A stretch of DNA of 64,000 nt. Source: Cristatella mucedo. Taxonomy: Eukaryota > Bryozoa > Phylactolaemata > Cristatellidae. Each line of letters opens with the position of its first letter. Positions within the stretch are counted from its first letter, which is position 1. The position numbers and the translations under genes were made by a program. Positions 1-12,124 of the stretch are shown here, one piece after another. Under the pieces are notes generated by a model that did no database searches, was not told where the DNA came from, and saw nothing but the letters and a program-made list of their open reading frames with translations. The stretch lies in NCBI GenBank assembly GCA_009760855.2, contig WPIO01000002.1, positions 312,001-376,000 on the forward strand. Reading direction: 5' to 3'.

Positions 1-160
1 GCTCAGTCTCATACATCCGACCTTGGCACTAGAACGAGCAGCGCACGGTCGTCTTTTCTGAGCCCACTGCCTTGCACAATCCACTTCTTGCAGCCACGCC
101 GTCGGCTGCATCCAAGCTGCCACTCAGGCGGTTCTATCATAATAATAATGATAATAATAC

Positions 161-240
161 TACACTTGTATAATATTGCAATATTATACAAGTGTATTAT
201 TTTCAAGCAGAACATCGTGATCAATGGTGTCGAAGGTTGC
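161..240 (-). mobile_element. Minute LINE fragment with 36-bp palindrome
   Basis: On the minus strand a short reverse-transcriptase motif (F-D-T-I-D-H-D-V-L-L-E) runs straight into the LINE tail. Positions 161-196 are a perfect 36-bp palindrome formed where two such tails (CACTTGTATAA type) meet head to head. AAT-triplet DNA (139-160) follows. Confidence 0.55.
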
Positions 241-565
241 AAAGGAAGGAGGCACGTGCCCAATCCCTGGTTGTGGGAGAAGGGCACTGCCTATGCCACA
301 GCGGTGGCTTAAAGCTGGTGGCCTACTCATCCAGCTGGTCACCAAAAGCCGTGGTTTGGTGTGCCTCCTATGAGATGGTGTCACGTAGCATCTAGAAGCC
401 GACCGATGCTCAGTTGGCCACTGTTGGGAAGAGAGGATGTTGGGTCCGCCTGGCTTATTCACCCATCAAGCTCTTCCGGTCGAGACAGCGACCCACTTGC
501 AGCAGTTGCTTGCAGGCCGTGTGCTGGCCGTGCGGCCCTGTTCTGCATCTCCGCTATAAATATGC
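241..565. other. No feature recognised
   Basis: Mixed-composition sequence with several short overlapping frames on both strands, none with a recognisable motif. Confidence 0.5.
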
Positions 566-890
566 GATAATAATAATGCACCCTCAGAAAACTGAATCCT
601 TTTCTAGGCACTATACAGATGCTGTACTGAAAGTATTACAAAATTATTAAATTAATAATTAAATTAATTATTATTATTATTAAAGTATGATTGGCAGTAA
701 CATTTGCAAGCAGCAGGCACAGTGTAAGCAGGTACGTCGACACGAAGAACGAATCACAAAGACCCACCAAATGCTGTAATAAACAGGTGCGTTTTAAGCT
801 TATTTTAAATGTCGTCATGTCAGAGGACGTTGTGAATATGGAATAGCCAGCTTCAGGACTCAAACCCACGATAAGGACAGTACAGCCAGG
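566..890 (-). mobile_element. LINE family A (L2/CR1-like), 3' fragment
   Basis: It begins on the + strand with AATAATAATG and CCTCAGAAAACTGAATC, the reverse complement of the family A 3' tail. It continues through the conserved 3' UTR to the end of the reverse-transcriptase frame (the segment with CACAAAGACCCACCAAATGC). An AT-rich run (644-690) interrupts it. Confidence 0.65.
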
Positions 891-899
891 CACTAATAA

Positions 900-3800
900 T
901 TATTAAGATGGTAATAATATAAATAGTAATATCAACAACAGTGACGTTTGTAACGCTTAAATAATAAAGGGGCAGAGTCTAGCCACGCAGACAGGCTACC
1001 GAAATTGCTGTCAGTGTGGCACACACTCTCGCGAGTGCACTGCCGTGGCACCAGCAATGGCAAACCATTGCTTCAACGATGGCAATCAAAACGCAGGACA
1101 TTTGTTGCAAATGGACAAGACAAATACAGCAGCAGCCTGAGAGACAGCGCTCATCAGGAAGAGCAGGGCAGAGTGGCAAGAACTACTGCAGCAGCATCGG
1201 CTGGCCTACCAGTCACACCTCCGAGGGTCGAATTGGCACTCCCAAACAAGATAGAAACTAGACCGTTATAGAATTTATGGTAAAGCGGCGACACGAATCC
1301 TGGGTAAGAGTGTTCGGCAATACCACACAACACAGAGCAGATGCAAAGAGTACGAGCCTGCTAAGAACGCCAGCTCCGTTCTGGCCACCAGCACCAAGCA
1401 GCCGCGGTTACGCGGAGGTAGGTAAACTCCACCGAGAACTCCTTCGAAAACCTGCACTTGTACGACACTGGCTTGGGTGGCTCCTTTTCTGTTGCCTGTA
1501 TCAGATGACCACATCATACTCCTAGAATTGAGGACCAGAATGGGAATTTCGGTGCGCCCCAGAACATGCTGATCCCATCTGCAGAAGTCTCTGGGAGATA
1601 AAGTGTACGCATCGGCAGGATAGTGACTCCAATCGCAATTTGAAACTTGTCTTGAAAAAAATATTCTTAAAACTCGTCTGCTATGGTAGTAACTTGGTCC
1701 ACGCGGTTGCCCGATTGAAGCCCCCCTAGACCATCTATGGGATGACCTAGACCAGCCGAGCCTGCAAAGCAATCCAAATCTTCCCATCTCGAAGCTACTT
1801 TCGTGGTACTGGATTTTTTTTCTTCGGCCGACAAGGAGGCCAGATTACTTATTCTCTAAGAGCAGGAATTGCTATCGTCAGTATAACAGACCGACTAACG
1901 CCTGGCGCCAATCGCCCACCGCACGTATCGTTTAGCCCACTCCAGCCTGTCAGCTCTGCTGCTGGTCTGCTTGCCTAGCCAAGGGCTGTCGACGACTGAC
2001 ACTGAAGGCTGTCATCCCTGCAGCGCTACGTGCACAGTGCAACAAGTTAGCCTTCCAATTAGAGAATGGGGATCCCTGCAGTGGCTACCTGGCACAGTGC
2101 GTCTACCTGGCACAGTGCGTCAAGTTATCCCCGGACTGCAGCCTCTTGACGGAAGGAAGGGGATCATGGTTCCCTAACTCCCAGTTCCGCAGTCCTCTTC
2201 TAGCCTTCCAATTGGGAGAACGGAGAGCTCATACTTTGGTGCCCCTGGCTCTTTGCCCAGGGGCAAGTTGCTTGCACTTCACAATCCAGGCCATTGCCTC
2301 GATCGAAGGCAGCGGCAGCAGACAATCCTTCTCTTCCCGAGGCAAGCAAGAGTGATAACCCCATGAGGCTCTTCAGTCGCTAAACAAATAAAGCTACCGA
2401 AGCAGCCGACCTCGACTTCTCCATTTACAGAGTCACAGGGATCATGGTGCCAATGCAAACGAACGAAACTGTGCCAAGAAACTAGAGTGCGTCGGCAGCA
2501 CGGTTCACACAACAATCGAATGGACGGTTTATCGAAACTGAATTTTTTGGTGAACGAAATCTGACAATGCAAAAAACCAGCAAGTACGATGTCCGTGCAT
2601 GCCATGCTTTGCTTCCTTCAAGCGAGCTACTTGCAGCAAACCGTGGCTGCAAGATGCTTGCAATGCTGACAAATGGCGATACAAGAGCTGGAACACGAGA
2701 GAAGAGCTGGCCCGGCAAAGGCATCATCGCTCGTTCGAACGGCACGCGCTACCTGATCCAAACAGGTATTTTTCGCACAGCACCTCCGTTCGCGTTCTAT
2801 TTCCAAGTCGAACATGACCCTCGCAGTGGAAGATGATGCCTAAAACAGAGAGGGTTGGATCAATCACCTGACAGCCGACTTCGGCGAATTGGTGCGAATG
2901 CGTGCATGACGTCTTATCACACTACTTTACACTAGTGGTCCCGTCCAAGTCCTAAACTGTCTGCGAGAAATAAAAAACGACGAACAGATTTCACGAACGG
3001 CTGGCGAGTGGTTAGCCGGACGGTGTTAAACCAGCACTAGATCACGTCAAATTTACAGTGAATGATGTGGGTGGTGGTGGCAATGACAGAGAAATTCAAT
3101 GAACAACCTAGGCTTGGAAAGCAAAAAAGGCACTGACCGAGCTTAACGCTTACGTCAAGCGCAGGCAATCAGCACCAGCCGCATGCATGCTAGTGCACCA
3201 AGCCACGTGCGACGGTGCAGCTGTGCCGAGAAGGTCAGCAAGCTACCTACATGTCGCTTTCAGGGGACGCTTCACCTCCAGGTGCAACTGGCCCCTGATA
3301 CACTGTCCATTGCAGTACAGACCGGGTGTCGCGCTGCCGTCGCTATCGAGATGGATCTCGAACATGGCGATCTTAGGCGAGCTGAAGCTGGGAGACAGTC
3401 CGGCATCATGATAGGCCGAGTAAGTGGGGCTGAGTGCATCGCCAGCTGCAGATGCCGCCAATCCACCTGGCTGAATCATTGTTGCCTGATAAAGCACGAG
3501 TGGCAGATTTAACAGTTCTGCTTACACAGCAGACAGATGAGCCCGGGGCTTTCATTCACCGTAGGCAGTGGGCAATGACAAATGCCTACTACAGGACTCA
3601 AACCAACGACTGCTGGTCGTGAAGGGAGGGCACCTTGCCAAAGGGCTAACTGTGCCCGGATTGTGTATTTAACCAGATAGCATTTCTGGCGCTGAGGAAT
3701 CAAAGCATGAAAGCGCACTTGCAGCAGCAGCCGCCGAACTTGGGAAGCATGGAAGAGGGCTCATGTTCAGAGCAAAAGAGCCGATGCACCGATGCCGGCA

Positions 3801-4784
3801 GTGAGAAGCTGCTAAAATGGCACAGTCACGTCAAAATGAAACCGATCCTACAGGTTTGCACTTGCAAGAATTCGTTTCGGTAATTGCCCTGCCCACAGAG
3901 AACACATGACTAATAAACTAACGTAACTACTTGCTACTCATCCAATATCGTAATTTTTTAATACAATCATCAGGTACGACTCTGACTAGTGTATCTTCGG
4001 GGCTTGTCTAGTTTGCACATTTTATTTCGGAGCGGAATTGTGTGCTTTCTACTCTCCTATCTCTTTTCTTTGCCTCTGACCAGCAGTTATTTCATATAGA
4101 TCCAGGATGTTAACATTCGCCTTGACCTCCGTCTTCAAAGGCAAGCACCTTAAAGACCTCCTTTACCTGTCCAGGTATGGAGACCACAAGTATTCGTATT
4201 ATCTTCACTATTCTATTCTGTAGCATTCCACAGAGTCTGAATTCTACTGAAAAGGTCAGCTACCGTTGTTGGCCAAACATCCAGCCTAAGCCACCAGTCC
4301 CTACAGTCCCATTAACGTTCTATGGGGTTCAGATCAAGTGACTGGGTGGACCACTGCACCAGCATCCCACCCGATGCATACCAAGTTGCTTTACTCACCT
4401 GACAGAGTGCTAGGAGTCGCAATCTTGCGCTTTGCAATCCAACTTGAAGGAACTCGTGCTACTTTCTAATACATGAGATCTGAAGGAGAGCTACAAAGAC
4501 TAATGTGGCAAATCAGCCCCAAAATCATCCATGATTTGCAACCGAATTTCACAGTAGGTTCAAGGCAGTAAACAATATAGGCCTTATCTTGAATCGGCTA
4601 ATCCTTACGTGTCGCTTTCCCTGTACCAAACATTGTGAACTTTGCTTTACCAGTTCATAAAACAGAATTCTAGCCCCCTCTGTCCAGAGGGCACGCTTGT
4701 GGACCCATTGACAGCCGTCTGCTTTGTGACAGCTGGTGAGCAGAGGCTTGCTATCTGCAAGCCACCGAAAGGTACTACTCGCAC
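900..4784. other. Long unassigned stretch
   Basis: I see no gene, RNA gene or complete transposon. The longest frame, 170 codons on minus 1275-1787, has no conserved motif and no splice context. Near 2084-2120 an 18-bp unit (CTACCTGGCACAGTGCGT) is repeated twice, and a related sequence (TTAGCCTTCCAATT) occurs at about 2047 and 2201, suggesting a local duplication. Confidence 0.45.
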
Positions 4785-4935
4785 ACATGTACCTGCTTAT
4801 ACACTATGCCTGCTGCTTTCGGTGGATGTTACCACCAAACATTTGATAATGCTTTATATGCAGCATCTGTAAAATGCCTAGAGAGAGATTCAGTTCTCTG
4901 AGGGTGATATACAAATGTATTATTATTATTATTAC
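4785..4935 (+). mobile_element. LINE family A 3' tail
   Basis: It ends in the diagnostic AGAGAGATTCAGTTCTCTGA followed by GGGTGATATACAAATG and (ATT)n, which is the family A tail in + orientation. The upstream 3' UTR is diverged. Confidence 0.6.
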
Positions 4936-5625
4936 TTGTTTCGGACCACCTACTCACAGTATCTTTACCAATATCGATCGCTGTAGCATTTTGTTATGAC
5001 CGTGCAAGGTCTCCAGGTGTGGCAGTTCTATTCAGAGGTGCTGCCATCTTTACAAGGTGGTCACTCCAAACATCACGCCTGATCGGATACAGCTGCCCAA
5101 GCCATCGGACCAGTCCCAGTATATTTGCTGACAGTACAGTGTGCAGCGAATTTACTAATCCCACGTCGAATCTACCGATTGCTATTGCACTGTTTGATGC
5201 AGCAGCAGCAGAGGCATCCCGTATTATGGTTATTGCAGTGTTTTTTGCCGGGTATTTCACAGCTCAATCAAGGCTGATCCTCAAGTATAGGAACTCTGTG
5301 GACATTGGTATGTCATCCTTAAGTACTCAGAAGTGTGGTGGAGGCTGACACTATACATATGTTAAGAAATCAGAAATACATTGGCTGATCTGATTTTACC
5401 CTTTACGAGACAAGTCTGCAAGTAAGACCACTATAGCCACTCAAGAAGATGATACCGGCTAACTACGGGCAGACAGGAGTCCCGAGATGCTCTGGAGCAG
5501 TGGCTTATTCTCTGGCCTGCCCAAATACTGAGAATTGATTGGGTGAAAGGGTTTGCACATGAGAGTATACAAAATATAGCAATACCATCCTCTACTCTTA
5601 TACATCTCGTTAGCCTACTTTCCCC
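4936..5625. other. No feature recognised
   Basis: The plus frame at 5019-5348 (109 codons) has no recognisable motif, and no repeat was identified. Confidence 0.45.
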
Positions 5626-5900
5626 TTAATAATAATAATACATTTGATATAGCGCCATCAGGGAACTCAATCTCTTTCTAGGCACTTAAGATTTACTGCG
5701 AAAGAAGCATGATATAATGGTTAGTGGTAGCATGCTCAATGACAACAAGCATAGCATGGTTCTTCTCCTTTCCTTTCCCAAGTCTATCCACCTGTCTATC
5801 TATCCATCTACTTGTCTATCTATCCATCTACTTGTATCTATTTATCCACGTATCTATTTATCTCTCTCTTGCCTGTCCCTCCTCTCTATTAGTCAACTCC
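5626..5900 (-). mobile_element. LINE family A 3' fragment followed by CTAT/CATC tetranucleotide DNA
   Basis: Positions 5626-5750 match the inverted family A tail (AATAATAATA, then AACTCAATCTCTTTCTAGGC). At about 5785-5870 the + strand is a degenerate (CTAT)(CCATCTA) simple repeat. Confidence 0.6.
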
Positions 5901-6009
5901 CCAATTGAATTTTCAATGGCACCTGGCTGAATCGGTCGGTGCATGTCAAGATTCTTATTTTGATGCCCAGTCCCTGCAACAGTGCTTCCTCGGCTGGTTA
6001 ATTAATAAT

Positions 6010-6235
6010 GTATCTCTGTCTGCAACTCGACAAAGCTACAATGGCTAAGTGGGTGGTGTGCTGGAGAGTTTTCTATAGTGCACTAAAAGCCTAACCGGCT
6101 TTCGGCAAACATTAGGCAGCCAGCAGACTTCATCTCACATAAAAGGTAAGTGACAAGCATACGTGTCAGGAGGGCAGCCGAGAACTACTGCGTGGTATGG
6201 AAGTAGCAACTCAGGACGGCGAACTACTTCACGCT
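6010..6235 (-). mobile_element. LINE family B 3' fragment
   Basis: It shares with 10640-10925, 12349-12630, 43035-43500, 57935-58155 and 62555-62865 the 3' end of a second LINE family (reverse complement of GAGCTGCTACTTCCATG and GTGAGTGCGCTATACAA). In better copies this follows a LINE reverse-transcriptase C-terminus. Confidence 0.55.
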
Positions 6236-7050
6236 TCTCACTTCTGCAGTGCTGAATGGGAAACATGCTGATATCCACCATGTTCCCAAGGTACGATACT
6301 GAAATGTGCTTACTCTAGAAAACTTGGCTCTGAAGGTCAAGAGCAGCAAGAGACAGCTTAGCCACGTTACACACAGCTAAAGTCTGCCAGCTCAAGCGAC
6401 CGGCACGACTTTGGCTGCGAACGATCGTATTTGCCAGTGGATCTACTCTGCTGCTTTCACTGCGTGCCACCTGCTGCCCTCCAGCTCCTGACCAAAGTGG
6501 AACCCACGATTCAAAGTCAAACCTGCACTGACCGAGGCAGCAGGATCGGCCGAATCGGCTAAATCTCAACCAGGTGAATGCGGCACGGCAGCAAGGCAGC
6601 GAGCGCTACCAGGTACGTTTCGGATGCGGGCACAGGACCGGTCTCGAGGCAACGTTCGCGGCGAACGGGCATTCATCTATGCGGGCCTAGCACGACAATC
6701 CAGCACGACTCGGTGCTGACTCGAAGGACAGGCGACGCAGAGACGCGCACTGGCGTGTGAACGAGGGAAGCGCTAGCTGGCGCACTACGCCGGATCAACT
6801 AAAGGCTGGATTAAAGTTGAATTCGCCGATTCATCGCCGCCGGCGGGACAAGCAATCCCCAAGCCGAGTCCAACTCTCTAAACCGTCACTGCCATAAAAT
6901 CCGCTGGGCCATAAACTGGCCCACCCCGGCAGGAATAATAAGGCCACGAACACTACATAGCCACTACATGGATACGAAGAATGATCATTGCTCTCTGCTT
7001 ACACCAAGCTTTCGGAGCAGTCTCATACCATAAGTGCTAGGATAAATCAG
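6236..7050. other. No feature recognised
   Basis: Moderately GC-rich sequence with short frames only. Confidence 0.45.
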
Positions 7051-7680
7051 CCACACGGATGACACAGCAGGGCGTCGGCGAAGGCGAGGACGAGGCGCAG
7101 GCAGTGGCTGAAGCAGCGAGAGCGGCGGCCCATCCAGCGGCCAGCAAGCACACCGCCTACCGACGTGAGCGACGGTCGGCTTCGGCGAAGTGCTGGGGGT
7201 GGTGCGGCTACTTAGAAGATCTAAGCGCCAGCATATTGTAAGCACGACGACAAATGAGCCGAGCCACAGTGGGTGGTCCGGTCTGGCGGCGGCGTCAGCG
7301 TCCTGCGAGGGTCAACAGCGCGGGACGACGCCGTGCTTTCGGCGCCACCACGAGGGCTCTCACCATGTTAGTCGGGGCGCTGTAATAGTCGTTGTAGATG
7401 CGAGGCGATGGAGGCGGCGGTAGCGGTAGACCGCTCTGCTTACACGTCGAACTACACAGCCGAGACGCGTCGAACTGCACAGACTTCGGGCTTGCACAGA
7501 CTCCGGGCTTGCACAGACTCTCCCTTTGTCCGGTGCGCCGACAGATGACTAAGGGTGCAGCGGCAGGACGAGAACGGAAGCGTTCTACGCACTTAGTTGG
7601 TGGGCTGGTCTTGCAAGACGTCACTGAGGGAATCCCCGCCCCGCCCATTAGGAGCGCCGAGCGTGGGCGGAGCTAGCTGG
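7050..7680. other. GC-rich, CpG-rich stretch; possible promoter or first exon
   Basis: It is clearly richer in G, C and CpG than its surroundings. A plus frame from ATG 7059 (M-T-Q-Q-G-V-G-E-G-E-D-E-A-Q-A-V) runs acidic/Ala-rich to a good donor GTGAGC at 7165, phase 1. It is the only upstream candidate I can offer for the channel's N-terminus. However, its phase does not fit exon A (phase 0), so an extra exon would be needed. It may be unrelated. Confidence 0.25.
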
Positions 7681-7711
7681 CAGAGTGTGTGCGTGCGTGC
7701 GTGCTCGCACT

Positions 7712-7795
7712 GCAAGCGGTGGTGATGGCCATAAAGGCTCTTCTGTCGGTATACAAAAAGAAGCTGTTTAATCAGCTAGGATTTATTTATTAATA
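7712..7795 (+). mobile_element. 3' part of a tRNA-derived SINE (family S1)
   Basis: It matches the 3' half of the copy at 30740-30927: GCAAGCGGTGGTGAT, CATAAAGGC, TATACAAAAAG, CTGTTTAATCAGCTA. The tRNA-like head is missing. Confidence 0.6.
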
Positions 7796-7796
7796 T

Positions 7797-7965
7797 TTAA
7801 TAATAATAATAATAATAATAACACATTTGCATACCACCCTCAGAGAACTGAATCTCTTTCTGCACATTTTACAGGTTCTGTAAGGAAAGCATGACCAATG
7901 ATTAGTGATAACATTCTCAGATGTAATCGAGCACGTCATTGTTATATGTGAAATGCATAGGGTCA
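7797..7965 (-). mobile_element. LINE family A 3' fragment
   Basis: The (AAT)n start is followed by CCCTCAGAGAACTGAATCTC, the inverted family A tail, and a diverged 3' UTR. It is separated from the next, larger copy by about 55 bp. Confidence 0.65.
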
Positions 7966-8019
7966 ACATGTGTTTATGATTAGCACCAGTTGGTACAGTT
8001 TCAGCACGGACAAGCACAC

Positions 8020-9480
8020 GAATGACAATAATAATAATAATAATAATAATGCACTTGATAAAGCGCCCTCAGAGAACTTAATCTCTTTCTAGGCGCTTTA
8101 CATTTGCTGCAAAGGGAAATGCAACTGAATGGTGAGTAATATCATGCTTGAAAAACAAACAAAATGAATAAAATGGTTAGGGGTGACATGCACAGGGTCA
8201 GCATGGAAGGACGAATGAAAAGGACCCACTATAAGCAAGTGTGTTTCAAGCTTCTTTTTTAAATATCGCCATGTCAGGAGACGTGACATCAGTAAGGAGT
8301 GAGTTCCAGGCTTTGAGAGCATATGAACTACAGGCACAGTCTCCAAAGGTTTTGAGGTTCGTGCAAGGTATAGCTAAAAGATTTGATTAAAAAAAGCGGG
8401 CGGCACGATGATTGAAATGGTGAGGGATTCGTTCTGATAGATATGCTGGAGCTAGAGAATGAAGAGCCTAAAATTAAGTGACAGAACCTTAAAGACGATA
8501 CGCTGCTTGACTGGGAGCCAGTGCAGATCGGAGAGAAATGGTGTGACGTGGCAACTTCGACGCACACGACAGACAAGCCTAGCTGCAGAGTTTTGCACCA
8601 CTGCAAGCGCCTGATTGCACACGCCGATTGAAATATTGAGGTAGAGCATGTAATTGAGGAACAGGAACTCAGTGTCAATGTTAACGAAGGAGAGGAGTTC
8701 AGAGGGGATGCTGCTAACTTAGGGATGAAATCTCCGACACTGTCTATCTTTCTGACAAAAAAGCTAGAGAAGCGATCGGCTAGGTCATCCCAAGGATCAC
8801 TAGGTAAACCCTTCAAGTGGTTCAGGAGATGGTTGACAGTAGACATCAGCATTTTGAATTGTGTATCTGTGATTCAACAAAGTTTTGTAGAAACTAGATT
8901 TGGCCCTTGCTAGGGTCGACTGGTATGATCTACAGTATCCTTCGTATGCCTGATTATGGAGGTCAGTCTTGATCTTTTGTAAGCCTTCTCATGCTTGCGT
9001 TTAGTAGACCTAGCTAGTTTAATGTCAGCGATAAACTATAGGCAGTCTGGGCGAGAGCACACATTGCGCTCAAGCAAGTGCCGTATTGTAGCATTCAACC
9101 AATGATGACAGGTCGGATTGAGCAGCTGGGGCGATGAAAATATTTTCGCTCTGACAGCATCGATATCAATCTTCTTGAGGTTTCGCGATTCACATATTAT
9201 TTTGGGTGCAGAGGAGTACACACACTTGAGACTAAACAAGATATGCACAAGATCGGTAATATTTGGGAATGATAGCATACGCTTGTGGGAGAATAATTGA
9301 TCGAGTGTGTGATCCTTAATATGAGTAAGGTCATGCACTTGAGCCACAAGAGAAAAAAGAGTCAGTCAGTGGATGAAACTCAACACTCAAGGCGTCGTCA
9401 GTTACGTTGTCAAAGTGAATGTTAAAATCACCCCTAGCGAGGAAAGATCGATTTCTTGCTTGCTCTTAGAATCGAAATGA
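8020..9480 (-). mobile_element. LINE family A, internally deleted copy (endonuclease to tail)
   Basis: Read on the minus strand it contains the endonuclease motifs G-D-F-N-I-H-F (9411-9432) and T-H-I-K-D-H-T-L-D (about 9297-9325), then the linker R-N-L-K-K-I-D (about 9180) and L-A-D-R-F-S-S-F-F-V (about 8750-8790). It then jumps to the reverse-transcriptase C-terminus (V-Q-N-S-A-A-R-L-V and L-H-W-L-P-V-K, about 8510-8605), the 3' UTR and the (ATT)n tail. The polymerase palm is absent. Frames are broken, so it is dead. These motifs fit the L2/CR1 group of non-LTR retrotransposons. Confidence 0.8.
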
Positions 9481-10634
9481 GAGATCAGAGAAATCTGAGA
9501 TGAAGCATGTCGCCGCTATTCTGCCACACTTTGCCGGAGGGGGCGGGGTGAGGTGAGGTATCGTGCTGCAGTCGGCAAAGGTTGCAAAAGCGGTCGAAAT
9601 CGACCGGAGCCGCACAGGCACGGCAGCGCCGCCGGCTCCTGCTCAAAGGCTTCAGAAGGCGCTGCCACACCGGCCTCATTTGTCTGGAGCAGGCATGTGG
9701 GCGGGGCTTTCCTTCATAATGGGTAGGAGGACCTAGAGATGACGAGCGTTGGGTGGGGAGACAGAGGAAAGCAGCAGCTCTGAAATTGCAGCGGACGCAA
9801 GAAATCACCATCAATGCAAATGTGGCGTGCGGCGGGCAAGAACTAGATCGCAAACGCTGCGCTCGTAATAGCACTAGTCTCGGGCCTACGTGCGACGATT
9901 GTTGGCCGCGCCTGAACCTTGTTTGCACAGCTGGCGACTTGTAGGTGCTGCACCAATGCACACAGGTATGCCGACAGCAGTTGTAATGCGGCAGCGATAA
10001 AGAGCCTTACCTTAACATGTCGAGTCCGCATCCATAATTCCGGCGTCTATTTACAGTAGCGAACGGTTACAGGCGTTCAACAGCGGCCATGACGTACACC
10101 AGCGGCCCCGTCCCCTACAGCTCAAATCGGCTCAAATGCCAATGACGAGTCCGGAATCGCAACTGACCGCCTATTTGATGGCATCGGCTTTCATACGACC
10201 TCGGCCATAGATCATCGCATAATCGGTTCCCTAATATTACAATTTACGAACAGCGAATAATGATTATCTGTCATAATCGGGCTGGTTTGGCACGCGCTGC
10301 CGTTTCAGTGCGTCGCATCGGTCCTCCCCGAACCAACGTGCGTTGTGAGTTCATTTGACTTGCAACTCACTCTATCGCGCTCACTAGTTGGGTCATGCCG
10401 AAAATTTAAGACAAGGCGCTTCGTATCTTTAAACCCTAAAGAGAGGTCATAAACTTATAAACAAGACTAAAGTAACCCAGTCTTTTAGCAGAACTGTCCA
10501 AAAATCCCACCAGGGCCTATGCATGTCTCTCTCACAGTTGTGCTGTTATTAACCTGTTTACCGTAAGCGGCTCTTTTCATGCGTGCGAACGCCAGAACGC
10601 GAGACAAGGCACCCACACCGCAACGCTGTGGTAC
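9481..10634. other. No feature recognised
   Basis: The longest frame (minus 9485-9961, 158 codons) is Arg/Cys-rich with no motif and is probably a chance frame in GC-rich sequence. Confidence 0.4.
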
Positions 10635-10925
10635 TAACCAGAAGCATATTTGAGTCAGGAAGGCAGTCGAGGAAGTGAGTAGCATGGAAGTAGCAGCTCA
10701 GTACGACTGGAAAGGATGTGTCGAAGTCGGCAGCAGGAGAGTAGACTTCATTGCATAAAAACCGTAGAAGTGAGTTCCGAAGTATAGGACCTGCAGTGCA
10801 AAAAGCTTCGGTCGTGGAGGAATGAAGAAGCAAATATATTGTTCACGGAGAGCCTGAGAGCACGAGGAGGCTGAAACGGGTGGAGAATTTCAGCTAGGTA
10901 TAAAAGAGCCAAGCCGTGGGTCAGA
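10635..10925 (-). mobile_element. LINE family B, C-terminus of ORF2 and 3' UTR
   Basis: The minus frame includes S-P-A-A-D-F-D-T-S-F-P-V-V-L-S-C and Y-F-H-A-T-H-F, the same as the frame after the reverse-transcriptase C-terminus at 62560-62700 (+). It is broken by stops. Confidence 0.55.
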
Positions 10926-10934
10926 CATACGGCT

Positions 10935-12122
10935 TAACTTCGAGCAGGAGTGCCGCATCTTATAAGCGCTGGCTTCTTGGAAGTGCCAGCGTTTAAGAAG
11001 CGCCACCATATAGGAAGTGTCAGCTTGAGCTACGGCGTTTAACAAGCGCCAGCATCTAAGAAGCAACGACGTCTACGAAGCGCCAGCGCCGAAGAATTGA
11101 TAGTATTTACGATGCGGCAGTGCCTAAGCGCCAACATCTTAGTGCTAGCGTCTAGGAATCAATGGTGTCTAAGGAGTGCCGGGGTCAAAGCGCTAGCGTC
11201 TAGGAAGCACCAGCGTGTAAGAAACGCCAGCGTGTAATATACGCCACAATGTAAGTAGCGTCGGCGTCTAAGAAGTGCCAGCGTCTTTGAAGAACCAGCG
11301 TCTATAAAGAAGCGCTAGCCTATCAGAAGTACCAGCTTCTAAAAAGGACCAGCGTCTAACAACAGCAAGCGTCTAAGCACCAGTGTCGATAAAGTGCCAA
11401 TGTCTACGCAGCACCAGGATTTCAGAAGTGCCAGCGTCTTATAATATGCAGCATCTTAGAAGCGCCAGCGTCTGAGAAGCGCCAGCGTCTGAGAAGCGCC
11501 AGCGTCTGAGAAGCGCCAGCGTCTGAGAAGCGCCAGCGTCTGAGAAGCGCCAGCGTTTAAGAAGCACCAGCGTCTGAGAAGCGCCAGCGTCTGAGAAGCA
11601 ACAGCGTCTACGCATCAGCGTTTAAGAAGCGCCAGCGTCTGAGCGCAAGAGTCTAAGCGCTAGCATCTAAGAAACGATAGTGTCTGAGAATCGGCTCTAT
11701 CTAAGCGAAAAGCATCCTGGAAGCGCTAGCCTCTTAGATAGAGCCACTGCCTAAGCGTCAGCGTCTATGAAGTGATAGCGTCTAAGAAGCACGTGCGTTA
11801 AGCGCCAGCCTATAAGCATCTAAGAAGCCATTGTGGCTCGAACCGACAGCATCGAACGAAGTGCCAGCGTCTAAGAAGTGGCTGCGCGTTTAAGCGACAG
11901 GCTTGGTGCCATCCCATTAAGGCATAAGCGTCTAACAAGCGCCAGCCTAAAAAGCACCAGCTTCTAAAAAGTGCAAGCGTCTTAGTAACGCCAGCGTCTA
12001 AGAAGCGCCAGTGTTTACGAAGCAACAGCGTCTGAGAGGCACCAGCGTTTAGGTAGCGCCAGCGATAACCAAAAGCCATCTTCTAAGGAGCGTCAGCGTC
12101 TACGAAGTATACAGACTTAAAA
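10935..12122. repeat. Degenerate satellite with 17-bp unit, left part
   Basis: It is a tandem array of GCGCCAGCGTCTGAGAA and variants. The cleanest run is about 11460-11590, where successive units are nearly identical; elsewhere units differ by 1-6 bases. The minus frame 11810-12079 is only the translation of this array. The array stops at a LINE (12125) and resumes at about 13838, so it predates that insertion. Confidence 0.85.
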
Positions 12123-12124
12123 AA

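Noticed and set aside
1275-1787. 170-codon minus frame without stops
   Set aside because: No motif, no family resemblance, no repeat match; length is not exceptional for 64 kb read in six frames.
5785-5870. CRISPR-like spaced repeats in the CTAT/CATC tract
   Set aside because: It is an irregular tetranucleotide microsatellite in eukaryotic DNA, without uniform spacers.
8328-8852. 174-codon minus frame as a host gene
   Set aside because: It lies within a LINE A copy; its first part is the endonuclease-RT linker and the rest is an out-of-frame reading of the RT C-terminus.
10935-12122. 17-bp array as a coding repeat protein
   Set aside because: No frame stays open beyond about 90 codons, and 17 is not a multiple of three, so the frame changes each unit.
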